Position numbers and translations under genes: made by a program. The notes beneath the pieces were generated by a model. That model did not search any database, was not told where the DNA came from, and saw only the letters and a list, made by a program, of their open reading frames with translations. A DNA stretch of 64,000 nucleotides, taken from Alteromonas hispanica (lineage in GTDB: Bacteria; Pseudomonadota; Gammaproteobacteria; Enterobacterales; Alteromonadaceae). How positions within the stretch are numbered: position 1 is the first letter of the stretch; each line of letters starts with the position of its first letter. Positions 36,826 to 45,600 of this stretch are shown piece by piece. The DNA lies in assembly GCF_010500915.1 (NCBI RefSeq), contig NZ_JAAAWP010000010.1, positions 87,280-151,279 on the forward strand, read 5' to 3'.

Positions 36826-39303
36826 ATGAAGAAGTTCGCTTTATCTACCCTTACGGCTGCTATGCTTGCCAGTCCTGCTGCGTCTACTTTTGCCGATGCT
36901 TATATTGGCTCTCAGATGGCTGATAAACTTATTGCCCTTTCACCCACTGAACAAGTTATGGCAGTGGTTACATACGACCAAATGTCCCCTCTTGCAGAAT
37001 CTCAAGTCACTCAGCTTCTCAACCTTGGGATCACACACGGTGTACAGTTTAAGAACTTACCTGTTATCGGTGTGCTGGCAACTAAGTCACAGATTGAGGC
37101 GATAAGCGACTTTGATGGCGTGCGCTCTGTTTTTGCAAATCGTGAAATGGAACTTTACAACGCAGACGCTCGTCAAATAACAGGCGTTGCAGATGTTCAA
37201 GGGGAAGATTTCGCAAATCGAAACGGCGTTGAATATACAGGCAAAGGCTCTACGGTCCTTGTTATTGATTCAGGTATTGATGCTGCCCACCAAGACCTCC
37301 CGTTTGGTAATAAGGTTGTTGAAAACGTTCAAGCAATCACTAGTGCAGGCGTTCTCTCTGTTGCCGGAATTCAAGGCCCTAAACTCTCAAATCAAATCAA
37401 TACCGACCTTAACTCAGGCCATGGTACACATTGTGCGGCGACTATCGCAGGCTTGGGAACCATGTCTGATGGCGAACATGTAGGTGCAGCTCCTGACGCT
37501 GACCTCATCGGTTATGGATCTGGCGCAGCGGTGCTTTTACTCGATACCGTTGGCGGCTTTGACTACGCACTTAGCAACCAATATAACTTCGACAACCCAA
37601 TTAAAGTTATTAGTAACTCGTGGGGTACAAGTGGCAAATACGAACCACTTGGACCAGTATCCCTTGCAACTTATGCTGCACATAAGGCCGGCATGATCTC
37701 TGTATTTGCAGCCGGAAATAGCGGCCCGGGTGAAGACTCGCATAACCCCTACGCACAAATTCCATGGGGCATTTCTGTCGGTGCCGGTGACAAATTCGGC
37801 AGGTTAGCAAACTTTTCTTCTCGCGGCCTTAAGAGTGAGTCGGGCGATTTCACCATGCCAGATGGGGCTGAGTGGACTTACAATAATGATGTGACGGTTG
37901 TAGCACCCGGTGTCGATATTATCTCGGCTCGCGCAGTATTAAACTTAGCAGCGAATGGCGGAGATGCCGATGTAGGCGTTATCCCTACAGAGCAGCTTCC
38001 GTTTTATACCATGATCTCAGGTACATCAATGGCGACACCTCACGTTGCCGGTATTATTGCACTCATGCTTGAAGCCAATCCGAACCTAGACAATCTTGCT
38101 ATAAAACGCATATTGCAAGAAACAGCAACAAACATGCCTGGCTACGAGCGCTGGGAAGTGGGCTCAGGCTATGTAAACGCGCGTTCAGCAGTAGCCGCGG
38201 CTTTAAATTTCGATGATACGCATAAAGCCACTGTAAATAACCTAGAGGGCAAAACGTTCAAAGCCAACGCCTTGGTAACGCCAAGCGAAAGAACAGAAAA
38301 TCTCGACGTGTTTTATTCGCCTGTGGGAACTCCGGAGGTAGCAACATTCGAAGTCGGCACCGATGAGGTGATTGTGAAAGCATCGGCAGACTCCTTTGCC
38401 AATCTTACAAAGCTAGTGCTAGTAGCGCCAGACGGTACTGAATACTTTGGCAATTTATCAACACCGGTACTAACAACGGCCATGCGCGTATCAGCACCCG
38501 CACAACCTGGCACATGGGGTGTTTATGTCTTTGGCTTAACCTCGCTTTCTGGCATTGAAGCTGACCCTTTAGGTTTAACCAATGGCCCAGGCCTTCCAGA
38601 AACCTTTAATGTAACGGTTTCATTTGAAGAAAGTGGTGGCTTTGACGGATTAGACGATGCAGTAGGTCACCCTCAACAAAATGCAATTGAGTTTGCGGTA
38701 AGCGAACGCCTTATGGATGGTTTAAATAGCCGAGGCTTTTTTCCCGATGCAAGACTTAAGCGCAAAGACTTCGCACGCTACGCTGTAATGGGCGGTGCGG
38801 TGAGACAATATCGCGACTTAGCCAACGAAGAGCAACCTGATTTTGGTAGATTACCGGGGTTCGACAAAGCATTTATAGAGTCAGCTATGGTAAATGGCGG
38901 TGCGCTTAAAGATAAATTACGCACACAAGGCCCTATTCTTCAAGACAAAAACGGTTCTGCCGACCCTTTTGGTTCTATGACAAAGCTCGATATGGCTTAC
39001 GCAATGGTTCAAATGCTAGGGCTTGAGAGCGTTGCCAGAAGCTTTAATCCTGAGTCTGATATCGTTATCGACTATAAAGGTGAGCAGATTGTCTTGTCAG
39101 ACCAAGACAGCATTCCTGCAAATATGAAAGGTTTTGTACAGCTAGCGCTTACGCTGTCATTCATCAATGTGCAATTTGACATTGAGCAAGGCCCTTTTGG
39201 TTTAAACCCGACAGTGAAAGCAAGCTTTAATCCAGATGAAACTATTACCCGCGCACATTATGCCGTTTTAGCGGGCCGTCTATTTACGCAATATTACCAG
39301 TAA
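36826..39303 (+). CDS. Secreted S8 subtilisin-like protease with SLH-like C-terminus
   Basis: An 825-residue secreted serine protease. Signal peptide ends near STFADA; an inhibitor-I9-like propeptide follows (VMAVVTYDQMSPLAESQVTQL... IGVLATKSQIEAI). Catalytic triad: D148 in LVIDSGID, H199 in SGHGTHCAA, S401 in SGTSMATPHVAG. After the catalytic domain come a prepeptidase-like beta domain and a 200-residue C-terminus with SLH-like repeats (NAIEFAVSERLMDGLNSRGFFPDARLKRKDFARYAVM; FNPDETITRAHYAVLAGRL). The ATG at 36826 is preceded by GGAG; an in-frame TTG at 36814 is not needed. It has its own terminator. It is a paralogue of the protease at 45601-48048. Confidence 0.93.
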   Translation: MKKFALSTLTAAMLASPAASTFADAYIGSQMADKLIALSPTEQVMAVVTYDQMSPLAESQVTQLLNLGITHGVQFKNLPVIGVLATKSQIEAISDFDGVRSVFANREMELYNADARQITGVADVQGEDFANRNGVEYTGKGSTVLVIDSGIDAAHQDLPFGNKVVENVQAITSAGVLSVAGIQGPKLSNQINTDLNSGHGTHCAATIAGLGTMSDGEHVGAAPDADLIGYGSGAAVLLLDTVGGFDYALSNQYNFDNPIKVISNSWGTSGKYEPLGPVSLATYAAHKAGMISVFAAGNSGPGEDSHNPYAQIPWGISVGAGDKFGRLANFSSRGLKSESGDFTMPDGAEWTYNNDVTVVAPGVDIISARAVLNLAANGGDADVGVIPTEQLPFYTMISGTSMATPHVAGIIALMLEANPNLDNLAIKRILQETATNMPGYERWEVGSGYVNARSAVAAALNFDDTHKATVNNLEGKTFKANALVTPSERTENLDVFYSPVGTPEVATFEVGTDEVIVKASADSFANLTKLVLVAPDGTEYFGNLSTPVLTTAMRVSAPAQPGTWGVYVFGLTSLSGIEADPLGLTNGPGLPETFNVTVSFEESGGFDGLDDAVGHPQQNAIEFAVSERLMDGLNSRGFFPDARLKRKDFARYAVMGGAVRQYRDLANEEQPDFGRLPGFDKAFIESAMVNGGALKDKLRTQGPILQDKNGSADPFGSMTKLDMAYAMVQMLGLESVARSFNPESDIVIDYKGEQIVLSDQDSIPANMKGFVQLALTLSFINVQFDIEQGPFGLNPTVKASFNPDETITRAHYAVLAGRLFTQYYQ

Positions 39304-39322
39304 TATTAGTCATATAGACATG

Positions 39323-39357
39323 GTGCCATTATTCACAATTGATAATGGCACTTTTTT
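39323..39357 (+). terminator. Terminator of the first subtilase
   Basis: GTGCCATTAT (39323-39332) pairs perfectly with ATAATGGCAC (39342-39351) and six T follow. Confidence 0.92.
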
Positions 39358-39395
39358 AGTTTATTTTTTAAACAGCACTGAAAGAGGCCATCACT

Positions 39396-40238
39396 ATGAA
39401 GTTAACTGCGATGATATTCAGACTTATAACCCCCGCCTTCGTGGGTTTATTTCTGCTAGTAACACATGCGAATGCTCAGGTATTCACTCCAGCATCTCTC
39501 ACTATTGATGATAATCGTGTTCAAGCAAAGCTCTCACTAAGTGTTTTAATGGAAGTTGACGTTACCCTTGAATTTGAAAATAGCATTGGTTTAAACGCTG
39601 ACAGTATTGAAATTACTGCTGAACTCATCAACCCAACAGATCTTAACGTAGTAAACAGGCTGCCATCGTCACTGACAAGCGCAGTGTCAGGGTTTCCGGT
39701 TTTGGTATCAATATCACCCAAGGCCGATGCCGGTTTCGGTTTTGAGGGCCCAGCAATGGTTGAGCTTTATACAAAAGCAATTCACTACGACCCTGACGTA
39801 CCGCTTCGTCTTTTTACATCCCACGACAACGGCAAGTTTGAAGATATTACAACATTAACGTCGTCGGGTAGCTTCCGTGCTCGCGGCAGTACAGGTCGCT
39901 TTTCAGATTTCATTATTTTGTTAGACAATCGTACGCCAACGGGTGTTATCAATGAAAAGCTCGCTGATATTTCGTCAACACTGTCTAACAACCAGTTAGG
40001 CATCGATACGGCTTTATTTTCACAGCTTGATTCAACGTTAAATAGCATATCGCAAACTTTATCAGTAGTTGATTACGCTGCTGCTATGGTAGTTGTCGAT
40101 CACATGATTACGCTAGTAGAAAGCGCAGACGGCGCATTATTGCCCAATGTGTGGCGTTCAAGCGGTGACCTGGTGAATGTTCAAGGTGATTTGCTTACGC
40201 AACTTAAGACATTACGCTTTAGTCTTCGCGTTTTATAG
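39396..40238 (+). CDS. Secreted protein of unknown function in the kinase-protease cluster
   Basis: A 280-residue secreted protein with signal peptide ending HANA-Q. The first 190 residues look like a beta-sandwich (KLSLSVLMEVDVTLEFENSIGLNADSIEITAEL; GRFSDFIILLDNRTPTG), and the last 80 are helical with coiled-coil-like spacing. I do not recognise a function. It sits 12 bp before the broken FHA-GAF gene, in the direction of the kinase operon and after the subtilase terminator. It could be the extracytoplasmic ligand or a substrate of the system; this is inference. Confidence 0.7.
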   Translation: MKLTAMIFRLITPAFVGLFLLVTHANAQVFTPASLTIDDNRVQAKLSLSVLMEVDVTLEFENSIGLNADSIEITAELINPTDLNVVNRLPSSLTSAVSGFPVLVSISPKADAGFGFEGPAMVELYTKAIHYDPDVPLRLFTSHDNGKFEDITTLTSSGSFRARGSTGRFSDFIILLDNRTPTGVINEKLADISSTLSNNQLGIDTALFSQLDSTLNSISQTLSVVDYAAAMVVVDHMITLVESADGALLPNVWRSSGDLVNVQGDLLTQLKTLRFSLRVL

Positions 40239-40249
40239 TAGGTGTAATC

Positions 40250-41077
40250 ATGCCTTTGCAAATGGCGATTAAGCAGCAAGACGGCTCTGTTGCAGAACAT
40301 GTGTTGTTTGAAGGGCGAGACTACAGCGTAGGTCGCTCACCGAACTCTGATATCATAGTTAATCACCCACAAGTTTCTCGCTCTCATGCCCGCTTAAATA
40401 CGGACAGCGAAAACTCGTGATATTTAGACGACACAAGCTCAACAGGTTGCTACGCACTAGGCCAACCCGTTCGCAAACTAAAGTTAGACAAGCAACAAAG
40501 TTTGTTGCTTGGTCCGGTGGCCTGCGAGTTGCGGCCTATCGATTACAGTAATGTAGTCAAACTAGATAGCCAACGCGAATGGCGAAAGTCTCAACTTCAC
40601 CGTTATCAAAGTCAGTTTCAGCATTGTAAAGACAGCTCGGCGTTGGTTCATATAGCAAGAGAGTGTCTCACGCATTCTTTAGGTTGTGAACGAGCCTCAC
40701 TAATACTGATTGATAATGCCAATAAATTAGAACTCGGCGTGGGGTACGAGCCTTGGATGGAGGGAGACGGTTTTACCGGAAGCAGAACCATAATACGAAG
40801 CAGTATTGCACAAGGCGATGTACTGGCTATCGGCAACGTTGTCGCTAACGATAGCTTTAACGCTCAGCACAGTGTTGTAAAAAATGGTATTCAAGCCGCT
40901 TTAAGCGTGCCTATCTTGGTACAAAATAAAACAGTCGGAGTGCTTTATGCCGACTCTACTGAAAGCCGTCGGTACTTCACTCAAACCGACATCGAGTTTG
41001 CGCGGTCGTTGGCTAATTTGATATCTCTGCGTTTGTTATTCCACACTATTGAGCATAAACTGGCACTTATAGGCTAA
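40250..41077 (+). pseudogene. FHA-GAF signalling protein interrupted by an in-frame TGA
   Basis: From ATG 40250 (just after GTAGGTGTAATC) the frame reads an FHA domain: YSVGRSPNSDIIVNHPQVSRSHARL, then a TGA at 40418-40420 (codon 57), then YLDDTSSTGCYALG, the second half of the same FHA domain. It continues without further stops into a GAF domain (LVHIARECLTHSLGCERASLILID, AALSVPILVQNKTVGVLYADS) to 41077. The stop falls where FHA domains usually have a Trp, so a single TGG to TGA change explains it. No frameshift is needed. FHA domains bind phosphothreonine; the next gene is a Ser/Thr kinase. Without readthrough only a 56-residue fragment is made, unless the GAF half starts internally. Confidence 0.8.
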
Positions 41078-41102
41078 AATAAAAACAATAAACAACGATG
41101 CC

Positions 41103-44100
41103 GTGCAGAATCATGGCATGCCAGTCGTTGTAACAGCAATGAATAAGAACCGTGTGGAGATGCCTTTGAGTAGGCCAGATGTTCCCTCGTCAACAACAGA
41201 GCAGCTAAAAACAGAAGCCCTCTTTACAGGTCCTAACTATGAGGAAGGGTTTCTGCTTGCCCAACGTTTTAGAATAACGAAGCAGCTTGGTTCGGGCGCA
41301 CAAGGGTTAGTATTCTCAGCAAAAGATGAATTACTTGATACCGACGTTGCACTGAAAATCATTGAGGGCAGTGTCACCGACCCGGCCCAAATGACGGTAT
41401 TGCGAAACGAAGTTAATATTGCGCGACAGCTTCAACACCCCAATATCATTCGTGTACATGACGTTTTTTGCGACGATGACACTGCCTTTTTCACCATGGA
41501 GTATGTAACGGGTGAACCCCTCTACCAGCGACTTCAAAGCAATGTAAGTCGTAACGATTTCAATTTATGGAAACACCAGTTACTCGATGCCATCGCCGCG
41601 TGTCAATCAATAGACATAAAACATGGCGATATTAAGCCTGACAACATTTTAGTCGACGATGATAATAACCTAAGGCTTATCGATTTTGGCATAGGGCAAA
41701 GCGTCGACATGTTCACGCAAACCAGCGGCCATCATCACTATACTGCCCCCGAAATACTTCAAACAGGCAAGGCTAACGAGCAATCAGACTTATTCAGTGC
41801 AGGCAAAGTGCTTGAAGACGTATTTGCACAGGTGGATAAAAACGGAGGTTTACAAGGTTTTATATGGCGAGGCCAACAAAAAAGCGTACTTAAAAAGTTA
41901 ACCGCTAAAAACCCGAAAAACAGACCCGCCCTGCATACATTGCTCAAAGAGAGTAGTGCATTTACGCATTCCGTTTTGGTACTAGCTACGACGGGCGTTG
42001 TGATGTTGGCTGTTATTGCTTTTTATGTTGTATCGACAGCGTCCAAAAAGCCCCCTGCTGACCTTGCAAGCGAACATCCGCTTCAAATGATCGTGCTACC
42101 CCACCCTGACTTCCCTTTGCTTGATACCATTTCAGAGTTATTGCGCTACCCATTATCAACGCACCCCGACATTGCGCTGTTACCAAAAGATGAAACGGCA
42201 AACGTAATCAAAAACTTAGCGTTAAACCCTGCACAAAACGATACGCAGCGGGTAGATTTTGCTGCTTTGCTTGGTGCCGACACAGTACTGCTACTAGATG
42301 CTACGCCCACCAGCAGCCAGTCTTATCTATTGCACGCTAGTGTGCTTCGTATGCCGGCAAACACAGCTGCATTCACCACGTCTGCAACTGTAAATGCTGC
42401 CACGCTATCAAAAGATTTAGCAGCATTTGCCAATACGTTAGTTAGTCACTTGTTCGATGCCCTTGCCACAAAACGCGAACTGCCTGATTTACGTTATTTA
42501 AGCGCATTGGATACCGCGTGGCAAAAAGGCGAAATGCTAAGTGTAGCGAATACTGCTGAGGCAGTTACTACAGCAACACCAGACTATCCCGGTGGTTGGG
42601 TAGCATTGGCAAATATAGCACTTGATGGAGGCGACTTTGCATCGGCGAAAAAGGCGCTTGATACACTTATGCAACTACCGCAACTTGATGAGTATTGGCG
42701 CTTGCAGGGCGAACTAATTCGCGCGCAAATTTACGACGACTTATCGCTTGCGCAGCAGGCAATAAACGCACTAACAAACGCCTACCCTGACAGACCAGAG
42801 TTGCTTGCTATGCGCGCAGACATTCATCAATGGGCAGGTAATGATACAGACGCCATGGCTGACTATACCGAAGCGTTAACCCTTAGACCTAACGACGGCC
42901 AACTGTGGTTTGAATTAGCACGCCTGCAAATTCTAAACGGTGATATAGAAACGGCCACCAGCGATACACTTACCCAAGCATTGGTTGCATTTAGAAAGGT
43001 GAATAACGAACTCGGCGAAAGTTTGGTACTCAATGGGTTTGGTATTGCACATATGCGTATGGCAGAAAATGACACTGCCACCAAATATTTTAACGACGCA
43101 CTTGCACTGCGCAGTGCCGAGAGTCAGCCTTCTGAACGGGCAAAAACACTTGCCAACCTAGCACTTTCCACATCTATGATGGGCGACTATGAGGTTGCAG
43201 AGCAAGCGCTTAAAGAAGCACTAAGCTTATTACAAAATTTAGGCGATATTGAACAAGAGGCGCATGTTCACGACTCACTTGGCTTTCTTTACGAAGAGCA
43301 AGGGCTTTATCAAGAGGCGTTGGCACAATACAAACGAGGCTTAGATCTGCGCGTACAACTAGGCGATAAAATACTCCAACCTGAGAGTATGAGCAACGTG
43401 GCATATATGCACTTTCTTATTGGCGATTTATCGTTAGCCGAAATTTACTGGCAACAGTCGAAGACATTATTTGAGCGAAATGGCGACAACTCACATTTGC
43501 TTCGAACTTATCAAAATTTGGCACAGCTCAGCTTAGTTAAAGGGGATAACCGACGAGCGCAGCAATATCTAACCAGTGTAGATAACAGCTTAACGGGCGA
43601 AAATAATCAGGAGCGCATGTACAACCACCTGCTCTATAGCTTTTTGAACTTTGCCAACAGCAACGTGTTGCAAGCCATCACACATATTAACGACGCAGAG
43701 CGCTTGGCAAAAGACAATAACGACGTACGAGCATATATTGAGGTGAACCTATGGAAAGGCGAGGTTTGTCTCAAAATAGCCGACTGGGATTGCTTAGCGC
43801 AGGTACTTGAGCAAGTAAGCGGCGATATCTCTAAGAACAGTCATGAGCAGTATGCGGTGTATCAATGGCTTGATATGTCGCTGCAACATCACACTCAAAG
43901 CCCGGTAGATGACAATAGCCAGGTGTATAACGCCCTTATCGACACTACTAACATTCCAACTATCACCGAAATTAAAATTTTATTGGATATGCAGCTGCGC
44001 TTCAATCTCGACATAGACAGCGAAGCAATGAAGAAGTCGACAGCATTAATGAAACCCAGCCTCTACCAACCCTACCTAGACTTGCTGTATATAAAAGCAC

Positions 44101-44291
44101 AAGCCGGGGATGAGCGCTCTCTTAAGACGCTAGAACAACAGATTACATTACACGATTCATATTGGCGAAATCACATTTATTATTCCATTATACCTAATAG
44201 TGAAGAGCGCCAGTATCAGCTTACAACACAGTGGTTAAATCAGCTGACTGAGACACAGGCAAAAAATTACAGGACGGCTTATATTGAGTGA
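41103..44291 (+). CDS. Membrane Ser/Thr (Hanks-type) protein kinase with TPR domain
   Basis: A 1062-residue kinase. The N-terminal catalytic domain (about 55-280) has the glycine loop GSGAQGLVF (63-71), K85, E103, catalytic HGDIKPDN (174-181; a Gly replaces the usual Arg of HRD, so not an RD kinase), DFG (194-196) and APE. A single membrane helix at about 290-314 leads to an adenylate-cyclase-like/TolB-N-type segment and then a 600-residue tetratricopeptide array (e.g. ALTLRPNDGQLWFELARLQI, AHVHDSLGFLYEEQGLYQEALAQYKRGLDL). The start may be GTG 41103 or ATG 41118; no clear ribosome site. It overlaps the histidine kinase gene by 8 bp. Confidence 0.88.
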   Translation: MQNHGMPVVVTAMNKNRVEMPLSRPDVPSSTTEQLKTEALFTGPNYEEGFLLAQRFRITKQLGSGAQGLVFSAKDELLDTDVALKIIEGSVTDPAQMTVLRNEVNIARQLQHPNIIRVHDVFCDDDTAFFTMEYVTGEPLYQRLQSNVSRNDFNLWKHQLLDAIAACQSIDIKHGDIKPDNILVDDDNNLRLIDFGIGQSVDMFTQTSGHHHYTAPEILQTGKANEQSDLFSAGKVLEDVFAQVDKNGGLQGFIWRGQQKSVLKKLTAKNPKNRPALHTLLKESSAFTHSVLVLATTGVVMLAVIAFYVVSTASKKPPADLASEHPLQMIVLPHPDFPLLDTISELLRYPLSTHPDIALLPKDETANVIKNLALNPAQNDTQRVDFAALLGADTVLLLDATPTSSQSYLLHASVLRMPANTAAFTTSATVNAATLSKDLAAFANTLVSHLFDALATKRELPDLRYLSALDTAWQKGEMLSVANTAEAVTTATPDYPGGWVALANIALDGGDFASAKKALDTLMQLPQLDEYWRLQGELIRAQIYDDLSLAQQAINALTNAYPDRPELLAMRADIHQWAGNDTDAMADYTEALTLRPNDGQLWFELARLQILNGDIETATSDTLTQALVAFRKVNNELGESLVLNGFGIAHMRMAENDTATKYFNDALALRSAESQPSERAKTLANLALSTSMMGDYEVAEQALKEALSLLQNLGDIEQEAHVHDSLGFLYEEQGLYQEALAQYKRGLDLRVQLGDKILQPESMSNVAYMHFLIGDLSLAEIYWQQSKTLFERNGDNSHLLRTYQNLAQLSLVKGDNRRAQQYLTSVDNSLTGENNQERMYNHLLYSFLNFANSNVLQAITHINDAERLAKDNNDVRAYIEVNLWKGEVCLKIADWDCLAQVLEQVSGDISKNSHEQYAVYQWLDMSLQHHTQSPVDDNSQVYNALIDTTNIPTITEIKILLDMQLRFNLDIDSEAMKKSTALMKPSLYQPYLDLLYIKAQAGDERSLKTLEQQITLHDSYWRNHIYYSIIPNSEERQYQLTTQWLNQLTETQAKNYRTAYIE

Positions 44292-44973
44292 TGTGGAACA
44301 AGAGCTTGCAAGCATAAAAGCATTACAGGCCTCGCTGAAACAGCGGCTTGATGATGACCAAGCCGTTTTGCAACAGCTTGCTAAGCGTTTGTGGGCGCAA
44401 CAAGAGTCAGAGAAAGCAAAGCTTTCTCGCGAGCTTCACGATGGCATTGGGCAATTGCTGACAGGCTTAACCAGAAGACTACAGGCGCTGTCTCAACAGT
44501 CGCCAGAGTTAGCTACTTTGCACAGCATTGCCGATATGGCCCTGCACGATGTGCGCCAGCTGTCACGCCTAATGAGCCCTACTATTTTAGACGACCTCGG
44601 CTTAAAACCTGCACTCAATTGGCTTTGCCGTAACCTTTTAGAGGATGAAGCCATTACTTATGAAAGTCACATTGATTTGCCTGCTGATATACCCAAAGAC
44701 ATAAGCATACTGCTTTTTCGCATTGCACAGGAAACCCTTGTTAATACAGTAAAACACAGCGCCGCATCCACAGTTACTCTCTCCTTAGGGCATCATCACA
44801 ATGTCATTCGTTTAGACATTATTGACAATGGAAAGGGTTTCGACACAAAACAAGTAGAGCCAGGCATAGGACTCTCTAGTATTAACGATAGAGCATCAGC
44901 ATTCAGCGCTCAGCTTGAGCTGATATCGGCCATTGGAAAAGGCACTCGTACAACAGTAACGGTACCTATATGA
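44284..44973 (+). CDS. Soluble NarX-type histidine kinase without sensor domain
   Basis: A 229-residue cytoplasmic kinase of the HisKA_3 family: coiled-coil N-terminus (1-45), H52 in KLSRELHDGIGQLL, and an ATPase with FRIAQETLVNTVKHSAA, DNGKGF and GIGLSSINDRA. It has no membrane or sensory domain, so its input must come from a partner. The start is TTG 44284 inside the end of the Ser/Thr kinase gene (AGGA about 9 bp before), and its stop overlaps the regulator start as ATGA. Both overlaps point to coupled synthesis of kinase, histidine kinase and regulator. Confidence 0.88.
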   Translation: MSDVEQELASIKALQASLKQRLDDDQAVLQQLAKRLWAQQESEKAKLSRELHDGIGQLLTGLTRRLQALSQQSPELATLHSIADMALHDVRQLSRLMSPTILDDLGLKPALNWLCRNLLEDEAITYESHIDLPADIPKDISILLFRIAQETLVNTVKHSAASTVTLSLGHHHNVIRLDIIDNGKGFDTKQVEPGIGLSSINDRASAFSAQLELISAIGKGTRTTVTVPI

Positions 44974-45599
44974 CAATAAACGTTGTAATAGCAGACGATC
45001 ACGTACTGATGCGCCAAGGCGTATCTCAAATGCTGAATTCACATGAGCACATCAGTGTGATTGATGAGTGTAACGATGGTGTCGAGCTAATTGCTTCAGT
45101 GCTAAAACATTCACCTGATGTCATCCTTATGGATATATCTATGCCCCGAATGAGTGGTCTTGTGGCGATTGATAAGATTCTTGCCCAACGAGCAGCAGCA
45201 AAAATACTTGTTTTGTCTATGCACAATGAAGTTGAATACGTTGAAGCCATGCGGGATGCAGGCGCTAAAGGTTATATTCTAAAAGAGTCGTCGGGAGAAA
45301 GTCTTATCGACGCCATTAAAAAGGTGGCAGCCGGTAAAATCTGTTTCCCCGATACTGAGGAAAAAAATAATGACGGCCAGTGTCAAAAACACATTTCGCC
45401 ACTGAGTGTGTTAACTCGTCGAGAGCGAGAAGTATTCTTCTTAGTGGCAGCTGGCAATACCAGCAAGAAAATTGCAGAGTTACTCGATATGAGCTTAAAA
45501 ACAGCCGAAAACCACAGAAGCAACATTTACAAGAAACTGAATTTAAGTAGTTCGGCTGAACTGATAAGAATGGCCGGCAAAGCCGGCCTATTAGAGTGA
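44970..45599 (+). CDS. LuxR/NarL-family response regulator
   Basis: A 209-residue regulator: receiver with D9/D10, phosphoacceptor D55 in VILMDISMPR and K in YILKESSG. The C-terminal LuxR-type helix-turn-helix reads LTRREREVFFLVAAGNTSKKIAELLDMSLKTAENHRSNIYKKL. It is translationally coupled to the histidine kinase (ATGA). It ends 1 bp from the stop of the convergent second subtilase, with a perfect 7-bp hairpin in its last codons. It is the best local candidate to bind the G-run/C-run boxes before both subtilases and the PEP-CTERM gene. Confidence 0.92.
   Translation: MTINVVIADDHVLMRQGVSQMLNSHEHISVIDECNDGVELIASVLKHSPDVILMDISMPRMSGLVAIDKILAQRAAAKILVLSMHNEVEYVEAMRDAGAKGYILKESSGESLIDAIKKVAAGKICFPDTEEKNNDGQCQKHISPLSVLTRREREVFFLVAAGNTSKKIAELLDMSLKTAENHRSNIYKKLNLSSSAELIRMAGKAGLLE
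45572..45588. other. GC-rich hairpin inside the 3' end of the response-regulator gene
   Basis: GGCCGGC-AAA-GCCGGCC is a perfect 7-bp stem coding for residues AGKAG near the C-terminus. No T run follows on either strand. With no intergenic space between the convergent genes it may slow or end transcription on both sides. Confidence 0.5.
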
Positions 45600-45600
45600 A

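Noticed and set aside
40418..40420. Selenocysteine codon in the FHA gene
   Set aside because: The site is a structural Trp position, no selenoprotein family has FHA with Sec there, and no stem-loop of the required kind follows closely.
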